Origin: Allobosea sp. | GTDB lineage: Bacteria > Pseudomonadota > Alphaproteobacteria > Rhizobiales > Beijerinckiaceae | NCBI GenBank assembly: GCA_024231975.1 | Contig: JAAEQB010000068.1 | Location: forward strand, 1-64,000 | Length of the DNA: 64,000 bases | Direction of reading: 5' to 3' | Part shown: piece after piece, positions 58,590 through 64,000 of the stretch | Layout: each line of letters begins with the position of its first letter | How positions within the stretch are numbered: the first letter of the stretch is position 1 | The notes under the pieces: generated by a model | What the model was told of the DNA's origin: nothing | The model's database searches: none | The model's input: the letters and a program-made list of their open reading frames with translations, nothing else | Translations under genes and position numbers: made by a program

Positions 58590-60245
58590 CTACGCCGTCG
58601 CGCCCTCGCGCATCAGCTTGTAGGTGATCGAGTCGACCAGCGCCTGGAACGAGGCGTCGATGATGTTGGCGCTGACGCCGACCGTGGTCCAGCGCTCGCC
58701 GGTCTCGTCGGCGGATTCGATCAGCACGCGGGTCACGGCGTCGGTACCGCCCTGGAAGACGCGGACCTTGTAGTCGACCAGCCTCAGGCCGCCGATCAGC
58801 GACTGGTAGCGGCCGAGGTCCTTGCGCAGGGCGAGATCGAGCGCGTTGACCGGGCCGAGCGCGCTTTCCGCGACCGAGATCAGGGGTTCCTCGCCGACCT
58901 TCACCTTGACGATCGCCTCCGAGAAGGTGACGAGCTCGCCCAGCGCGTTGTAGCGGCGCTCGACATTGGCGGTGAAGCGCTCGATCTCGAAATAATCAGG
59001 CAATTCGCCGAGGATGCGCTTGGCGAGCAAATAGAACGAGGCGTCGGCGCCCTCGAAGGCGTAGCCCTGCGCCTCCTTTTCCTTCAGCTCCTCCAGCACG
59101 CGCGAGAGCCTCGGATCGTCGCGGCCGATGGTGACGCCGATGCGCTCCAATTCGGCGACGAGGTTCGACTTGCCGCCCTGGTCGGAGACCAGCACCTTGC
59201 GGACATTGCCGACCAGATCAGGCGCGACATGCTCGTAGGTGCGCGGATCCTTCAGCACCGCCGAGGCGTGGATGCCGGCCTTGGTGGCGAAGGCGGAGGA
59301 ACCGACGAAGGGTGCATGGCGGTTCGGCGCGCGGTTCAGCATCTCGTCGAGCGCACGCGAGACATGTGTGAGCTCGCCGAGCTCGGCCTCGCCGACGCCG
59401 AGGCTGAAGCGGCGATTGTAGCGGTCCTTAAGCTTCAGCGCGCCGATCAGCGTGACCAGATTGGCATTACCGCAGCGCTCGCCGAGGCCGTTGAGCGTGC
59501 CTTGGATCTGGCGCACGCCCGCTTCGACCGCCGCCAGCGAATTGGCGACCGCGCAGCCGCAATCATCATGGGCATGGATGCCGAGATTGTCGCCAGGGAC
59601 GACCTTGGCGACCTCGGCAACGATCCGGCTGATCTCGTCCGGCAGCGTGCCGCCATTGGTGTCGCAAAGCACGACCCAGCGCGCGCCGGCCTCATAGGCG
59701 GCGCGGGCGCAGGCGAGCGCATAGTCGGGATTGGCGTTGTAGCCATCGAAGAAGTGCTCGCAATCGAGCATCACCTCACGGCCGGCGGCCCTGGCGGTAG
59801 CAACGCTGTCGCGGATGCCGTCGAGATTGTCCTCCAAGGAGATCTCGAGCGCGACATGAACGTGGTAGTCCCAGCTCTTGGCGACGAAGACGATGGCGTC
59901 GGCCTTGGCGTCGAGCAATGCTGCGATGCCGGGATCGTTCGAGGCCGAGCGCCCTGCCCGCTTGGTCATGCCGAAGGCGGCGAACTTCGCCCGCTGCGTC
60001 GGCTTCTGCGCAAAGAAGGCCGTGTCGAGCGGGTTGGCGCCGGGATAGCCGCCCTCGACATAGTCGATGCCGAGCTTGTCGAGCAGGCCGGCGACCGCGC
60101 GCTTGTCGTCGAGCGAGAAGTCGACGCCCGTGGTCTGGGCGCCGTCGCGCAGCGTCGTGTCGAACAGATGGATGCGGGCGAGCGTCGCTTCGCCGCCTTT
60201 GCGCGGCGTAGCCTCGGCCAGCGTGGCGGATGCTGAGGCGCTCAT
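58590..60245 (-). CDS. cimA: (R)-citramalate synthase
   Basis: 551 aa. The HMGL-like TIM barrel has FDTTLRDGAQTTG near the N-terminus (metal Asp and Arg), GIHAHDDCG as the His-x-His metal site, and NGLGERCGNANL. The C-terminal ~130 residues form the LeuA-type regulatory domain (EAIVKVKVGEEP, ..DYKVRVFQGGTDAVTRVLIES). Condenses pyruvate and acetyl-CoA to citramalate for isoleucine synthesis, or a related methylmalate reaction. ATG 60245 overlaps by 4 nt the stop of a tiny upstream ORF. Confidence 0.9.
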   Translation of the reverse strand: MSASASATLAEATPRKGGEATLARIHLFDTTLRDGAQTTGVDFSLDDKRAVAGLLDKLGIDYVEGGYPGANPLDTAFFAQKPTQRAKFAAFGMTKRAGRSASNDPGIAALLDAKADAIVFVAKSWDYHVHVALEISLEDNLDGIRDSVATARAAGREVMLDCEHFFDGYNANPDYALACARAAYEAGARWVVLCDTNGGTLPDEISRIVAEVAKVVPGDNLGIHAHDDCGCAVANSLAAVEAGVRQIQGTLNGLGERCGNANLVTLIGALKLKDRYNRRFSLGVGEAELGELTHVSRALDEMLNRAPNRHAPFVGSSAFATKAGIHASAVLKDPRTYEHVAPDLVGNVRKVLVSDQGGKSNLVAELERIGVTIGRDDPRLSRVLEELKEKEAQGYAFEGADASFYLLAKRILGELPDYFEIERFTANVERRYNALGELVTFSEAIVKVKVGEEPLISVAESALGPVNALDLALRKDLGRYQSLIGGLRLVDYKVRVFQGGTDAVTRVLIESADETGERWTTVGVSANIIDASFQALVDSITYKLMREGATA

Positions 60246-60361
60246 CGCCTCGCCCGCAGCCGGTAACGCAGCACCTTGGGCATCACCATGGCGAGCATGA
60301 CGAGCTTCATCGCGATCGAGAGCGAACCACGCTTGCGGATCTTCGGGGTCTCGGTGGTCAT
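60242..60361 (-). CDS. Tiny ORF (39 aa) coupled to cimA
   Basis: Encodes MTTETPKIRKRGSLSIAMKL followed by VMLAMVMPKVLRYRLRARR: basic ends around a hydrophobic, Met-rich centre. Starts at ATG 60361; its TGA overlaps the cimA ATG as ATGA, a strong sign of translation coupling. The ribosome site is weak (AAAGAA about 15 nt before). It is either a real small membrane-associated peptide or a leader that sets cimA translation; it has no isoleucine-rich or other attenuation pattern. Confidence 0.5.
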   Translation of the reverse strand: MTTETPKIRKRGSLSIAMKLVMLAMVMPKVLRYRLRARR

Positions 60362-60441
60362 TGTGCTTGGTGTTCTTTCAACGGAATGGGGCAACGCCGC
60401 AGCGCGGCAAAGGATTCACGGATAGATTGTCGCTGGGAGGG

Positions 60442-62157
60442 TCACCGCTTCACCTCCCAGGTGGTAATCGCTTCGCCGGTCGCCGGATCCTTGCCGTCCT
60501 TGAGCGCGATGCCCATGGCAGCGAGCTCGTCGCGAATGCGATCGGATTCGCCGAAATTCTTCGCCTTACGGGCGGCGAGGCGGGCAGCGATGAGGTCATT
60601 GATTCGTGGCAGCGACTGCGCCGCCGCCTGCGCATCCCCGGCCAGTACATTGCGATCGGCATGCTTCAGTAAGCGCTCATAAACTTCTAGCTGCTTGCTA
60701 AAATCGAAGCTCCATTGAGTATTTTTGAGCGCCAGATCCAACCGCTGAATGGCATCATTCAGCGGGATAATACTCAGCATATCTCGAAGCACGTCGACAT
60801 CAGTGCGTGGCTTTCCATCGACCAGTTCGCCGTCTTCCGTCGGCGGCAACAGGACGATTCCACCTCTTGCCAAGTCGTCGCCGAGGCCGAGCAACGAGAA
60901 ACCAGCCCGCAGCGCGCCACCGGCAATCAAGTCTCCCTTTTCAGCGAGGCCGCGAAGCGCGTGAAGCCTCGCAATAGCTCCCGGCATATTCAGATCATCG
61001 GCGAGCGCCTCAGAAAACTCCAAATCCAGCTCACCGCGAGAGAAATTCGCTGCGGTTCTGCGGAGCCTGTAATACTCGGCGTGGGCTTCATGTAGTCCCT
61101 TCACCGTCCAGTCGATCGGCTGGCGGTAATGGGTCTTGAGCATGGCAAGACGCAGCACTTCGCCGGGCCATGTCCGCCCGCCGAAGGTGTCGGTCGCCAG
61201 GAGCTCGTTGATGGTGACGAAGTTGCCGAGCGACTTCGACATCTTCTCGCCTTCGACCTGCAGGAAGCCGTTATGCATCCAGATATTGGCCATGCGCGGC
61301 GCGCCCTCCGCCCCGCCGAAGGCGCAGCAGCTCTGCGTCAGCTCGTTCTCGTGATGCGGGAAGACGAGGTCGATGCCGCCACCATGGATGTCGAAGACGT
61401 TCCTGGCGGGATCGTCGCATGTGAGGCCACCACCGAACGGCGTCAGCAGCTTCGCCATCGACATGGCCGAGCACTCGATATGCCAGCCGGGCCGGCCGGG
61501 CGTGGCGATGCCGGCCGGCGACGGCCAGCCCGGGTCGATGCCGGCGCGGCTCGGCTTCCACAGCACGAAATCCATCGGGTCGCGCTTGTATGGGGCGACA
61601 TCGACGCGGGCGCCCGCAACCATCTCGTCGAGCGAACGGCGGGCGAGCGAGCCGTATTTCGGCGCATCCTTCAGGCCGGCCACCGCCGGCACATGGAAGA
61701 GCACGTGCTCCTCGGCGACATAGGCGATGCCGCGGGCGACGAGGCGCTCGATGATCGCCTTCATCTCCTCGATATGGCCGGTGGCGCGCGGCTCGTCGTC
61801 GGGGCGCAGGTTACCGAGCGCATCGACATCGGCATGGAACTGCGCCGTCGTCGTCTGCGTGACCTTCGCGATCGCCTCGTTCAGCGGCAGATCGGGATAG
61901 TCGCGCGCCGCGCGAGCGTTGATCTTGTCGTCGACGTCGGTGAGGTTGCGGGCATAGCGGACCTGCGCTTCGCCATAGACGTGCCGCAGCAGCCGATAGA
62001 GCACGTCGAAGACGATGACCGGCCGGGCATTGCCGATATGGGCGTAGTCATAGACCGTCGGGCCGCAGACATACATGCGCACGTTCAGGGGATCGACGGG
62101 GGTGAAGACCTCCTTCGTCCGCGTCAGCGTGTTGTAGAGCCTGAGTGTCGGCGACAT
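60442..62157 (-). CDS. cysS: Cysteinyl-tRNA synthetase with unusual C-terminal insertion
   Basis: 571 aa against about 460-480 usually. Active-site motifs are intact: zinc Cys in MYVCGPTVYD, HIGN in YAHIGNARP, zinc ligands in WHIECSAM and PHHENELTQ, and EKMSKSLGNF. The C-terminal part (residues ~355-500) is encoded by DNA of about 42-47% G+C, and about 85 residues (IVLLPPTEDGELVDG to AAQSLPR) are extra between GFSLLGLGDDLARGG and INDLIAARLAARKAK. The end (SDRIRDELAAMGIALKDG) is again normal. ATG 62157 follows the family N-terminus MSPTLRLYNTLTRTKEVF; the extension to 62193 is unlikely. The reading frame stays open across the insertion. Confidence 0.9.
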   Translation of the reverse strand: MSPTLRLYNTLTRTKEVFTPVDPLNVRMYVCGPTVYDYAHIGNARPVIVFDVLYRLLRHVYGEAQVRYARNLTDVDDKINARAARDYPDLPLNEAIAKVTQTTTAQFHADVDALGNLRPDDEPRATGHIEEMKAIIERLVARGIAYVAEEHVLFHVPAVAGLKDAPKYGSLARRSLDEMVAGARVDVAPYKRDPMDFVLWKPSRAGIDPGWPSPAGIATPGRPGWHIECSAMSMAKLLTPFGGGLTCDDPARNVFDIHGGGIDLVFPHHENELTQSCCAFGGAEGAPRMANIWMHNGFLQVEGEKMSKSLGNFVTINELLATDTFGGRTWPGEVLRLAMLKTHYRQPIDWTVKGLHEAHAEYYRLRRTAANFSRGELDLEFSEALADDLNMPGAIARLHALRGLAEKGDLIAGGALRAGFSLLGLGDDLARGGIVLLPPTEDGELVDGKPRTDVDVLRDMLSIIPLNDAIQRLDLALKNTQWSFDFSKQLEVYERLLKHADRNVLAGDAQAAAQSLPRINDLIAARLAARKAKNFGESDRIRDELAAMGIALKDGKDPATGEAITTWEVKR

Positions 62158-62537
62158 CGGATCAGTCCTGGCGAAAAGGCGAAATACGGGCATCCTGGCC
62201 GCTGGCCGGGGCGCTGTCTGTCTTTTCGTTGGGACGAGGACGTGAGCAGCCGGCCAGCGAAAGCTAGCGGCAAATAATGCAGATAATGGCGAGGGCTCGC
62301 GTCATCATGTCGTGATGGATGCCCGTCATGTGCGCTTACGTCAAGTGGCAGCTTGGCAACGCTCGCGTGCCATCGCCCTGCCCTCCCGCGATTTCCGCCC
62401 TCATCGCCGCAATGCCGCCACAAGCGGAAGACGGTTTGCGCGCAACCTTCCTGACCGCGGTTCACGCAGTCTTAACCATTTGGAACCAGTTTGACATGTC
62501 GAAGGTTCAGCCCCGGTCGGGTCTCAGGGACATCATC
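62158..62537. other. Divergent intergenic region upstream of cysS
   Basis: 380 bp with no convincing gene. It should contain the cysS promoter (minus) and that of the small exported protein (plus). A small inverted repeat CATCA-N5-TGATG is at 62303-62317. Nothing else clear. Confidence 0.4.
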
Positions 62538-62867
62538 ATGCGCCGCGCCGTTGCTCTGGTCGGACTCTTCGGAATCCTCGGCGCCGGCATGTCGCTGGCC
62601 ATGCTGCCCGCCACCGGCACCGTCGCCGCCCCCAAGGCCGAGCGCACCTATCTGATCCCGGCCGGAGACGGCTACGGCGTCGCCGACTGCATCGCCAGCA
62701 AGTCGGAATGCGGCCAGATCGTCGCCGACGCCTGGTGCGAGTCGCAGGGGCACCGCAGCGCGACCGCCTATGGCGTCGCCGCCCGCGAAGACATCACCGG
62801 CTCGACCCCGCGCCCGGCCAATGTGGCGCAGACCGAGCAGCCGCTGACGATCACCTGCGGGGGCTGA
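62538..62867 (+). CDS. Small exported Cys-containing protein of unknown function
   Basis: 109 aa from ATG 62538 (AGGGA 8 nt before). Signal or membrane-anchor segment AVALVGLFGILGAGMSLAML, then a mature part with three Cys in VADCIASKSECGQIVADAWCESQGH and a final Cys in TITCGG, compatible with two disulfides in the periplasm. A longer in-frame start at 62319 or 62496 would bury the signal peptide. No family recognised; convergent to the CreA-like gene. Confidence 0.7.
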   Translation: MRRAVALVGLFGILGAGMSLAMLPATGTVAAPKAERTYLIPAGDGYGVADCIASKSECGQIVADAWCESQGHRSATAYGVAAREDITGSTPRPANVAQTEQPLTITCGG

Positions 62868-62879
62868 GCGAGCCTCCGC

Positions 62880-63395
62880 TCACCTCACCCATTCCGAGCA
62901 TTTCGGCACGTCGCCGCTTGTACCCCACGGCATGATCGGCACGCTGGACGTCGAATTCTGCGGCGAGCCGTCGATCAGCTTGTCGGTGTAGACCATGTAG
63001 ATCAGGACGTTGCGCTTGGCATCGCAGCCGCGCACGATCTGCATCTTCTTCCAGATCAGCGAGCGGCGCTCGCGGAAGACCACGTCGCCCTGCGAGGCCT
63101 TCTCCTTGAAGCGGATCGGCCCGATCTGCCGGCAGGCGAGCGAGACGTCGGAGACCTCCTCGGCGACGCCGAACATGCCGGAAACGCCGCCCTTCTCGGG
63201 AACGGTGTAATGGCAGGCGACGCCCTCGACCACGGGATCGTCGACGCCGTAGACCGCCAGCTTGTCGTCTGGGGTCAGCATCTTCCAGACCGTCGACTTC
63301 TTGAAGATCAGGTCCTCCTGCGCCGCGGCCGGCGCGGCGACGCCGGCAGCTACGAGCAGCGCCGAGGCGGCAAGAAGACAACGACGAAAGCTCAT
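62880..63395 (-). CDS. creA: CreA-family exported protein
   Basis: 171 aa. Signal peptide RRCLLAASALLVAAGVAAPAAAQ, then the CreA domain with VACHYTVPEKGGVSGMFGVAEEVSDVSLACRQIGPI and a C-terminal RGCDAKRNVLIYMVYTDKLIDGSPQNS. Function of CreA is unknown; Cys residues are conserved. Start ATG 63395 with GGGAG 6-8 nt upstream. Confidence 0.88.
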   Translation of the reverse strand: MSFRRCLLAASALLVAAGVAAPAAAQEDLIFKKSTVWKMLTPDDKLAVYGVDDPVVEGVACHYTVPEKGGVSGMFGVAEEVSDVSLACRQIGPIRFKEKASQGDVVFRERRSLIWKKMQIVRGCDAKRNVLIYMVYTDKLIDGSPQNSTSSVPIMPWGTSGDVPKCSEWVR

Positions 63396-63507
63396 TCAAA
63401 TCTCCCAGAGCGTTCCCGAGGGGCGGCGGGCAGGATATGGGATGGTGCACGCTTCCGCACCAGTGCTGGCGTCTGCAATCCTCGAACGACACGACAAGGC
63501 GACGACC

Positions 63508-64000
63508 ATGCTGCCTGTGCTGGAAAGCGAACGCCTCCTGCTGAAGCCGCGGACCGAGGCTGATCTCGACTTCGTCGCGACGCTCAATGCTGATCCAGAG
63601 GTCATGCGCTACATCGCGGCGGTCGGCGATCCCGCCATGGGTCGCGAGGGCGTCGCGGCCCGCAGCTTCCTGCATGTCGCGCGCGGACTCGGCTATTGGA
63701 CTGTATTCAGGCGGGCCGACGAGAGCCTCCCGCTCGGCTATGTCGGCTTGATTCCGGATGGCGAAAGCCCAGAGCAGGCCCAAGTCAGTTACCGCTTTGC
63801 CGTCCGCCATTGGGGTCAAGGCATCGCCCGGGAGGCAGTGGACCGACTGCTTCGCTATGGCTTCGAGACGCTCGAGCTGCCGGAGGCCTTGATCGTCACA
63901 CATCCGCAGAACGCAGCCTCGCTGCAGCTGGCGGCGCGGCTAGGTTTTGAATCGGCGCCCGGCGAAACCGAGATCCTGATCGGTGCTACGCCGACACCCG
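63508..64000 (+). CDS. GNAT-family N-acetyltransferase (3' end outside window)
   Basis: At least 164 aa and still open at the last base. LPVLESERLLLKPRTEADLDFV is the typical RimJ/RimL-like start; VSYRFAVRHWGQGIAREAVDRLLRYGF contains the acetyl-CoA pyrophosphate loop (R/Q-x2-G-x-A), and VTHPQNAASLQLAARLGF is the usual C-terminal motif. ATG 63508 is preferred; an in-frame ATG at 63442 is possible. Confidence 0.85.
   Translation, partial: MLPVLESERLLLKPRTEADLDFVATLNADPEVMRYIAAVGDPAMGREGVAARSFLHVARGLGYWTVFRRADESLPLGYVGLIPDGESPEQAQVSYRFAVRHWGQGIAREAVDRLLRYGFETLELPEALIVTHPQNAASLQLAARLGFESAPGETEILIGATPTP

Noticed and set aside
61129..62277. Long plus-strand frame
   Set aside because: Antisense to cysS; no motifs.

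Overview
The window looks like chromosome of a high-GC alphaproteobacterium of the Hyphomicrobiales (Rhizobiales), and the gene styles fit a Bosea-like or Bradyrhizobium-like organism. This is inferred from several things: a BTLCP transglutaminase-like peptidase, a psd-pssA pair, maf and yacG near a tRNA-Phe, an Atm1-type exporter, CimA, CreA, many Tat or Sec exported binding proteins, and palindromic intergenic repeats of the kind common in this order. No taxonomic marker such as rRNA is present.

Layout. 1-3.5 kb: the end of a glycine-rich protein, a periplasmic cysteine peptidase, a small conserved protein (94 aa) and an exported caspase-like protein. 3.7-40.1 kb: a long block made almost entirely of uptake and catabolic genes. 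It holds (a) a minus-strand operon with a Liv-type ABC importer, in which both permeases are fused into one chain and both ATPases into another, followed by hydantoinase/oxoprolinase-type hyuA-hyuB; (b) a plus-strand operon of an HTH protein, two DUF1028 proteins and a one-chain dihydroxyacetone-type kinase; (c) a LacI-type regulator diverging from a Pot-type ABC importer that encloses a second hyuA-hyuB pair; (d) a beta-helix-like membrane protein; (e) an AbgT transporter, M20 peptidase and SLC13-type permease; (f) a GntR regulator diverging from a second Pot-type importer with an M24 peptidase, a cupin and an FAD oxidoreductase. The common theme is import and hydrolysis of amide, cyclic-imide, peptide-like or polyamine-like nitrogen compounds. 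No actual substrate can be read from the sequence.

40.1-42.0 kb is a junction zone: a low-GC orphan gene, an MgtC-like membrane protein, a frameshifted second copy of the small 94-aa protein, and tRNA-Phe. The intact copy (1.4 kb) and broken copy (41.5 kb) lie in the same orientation and bracket the catabolic block.

42.4-64 kb is mostly housekeeping: yacG, an SDR, a lactate-permease-like transporter, maf, pssA, psd, an FAD dehydrogenase, an AraC/methyltransferase/EamA operon, a cytochrome P450, an Atm1-like exporter, a P-loop kinase, cimA with a tiny overlapping upstream ORF, cysS with an unusual low-GC insertion, a CreA-like protein and the start of a GNAT acetyltransferase. Several palindromic repeat families sit between these genes; one copy supplies the stop codon of maf.
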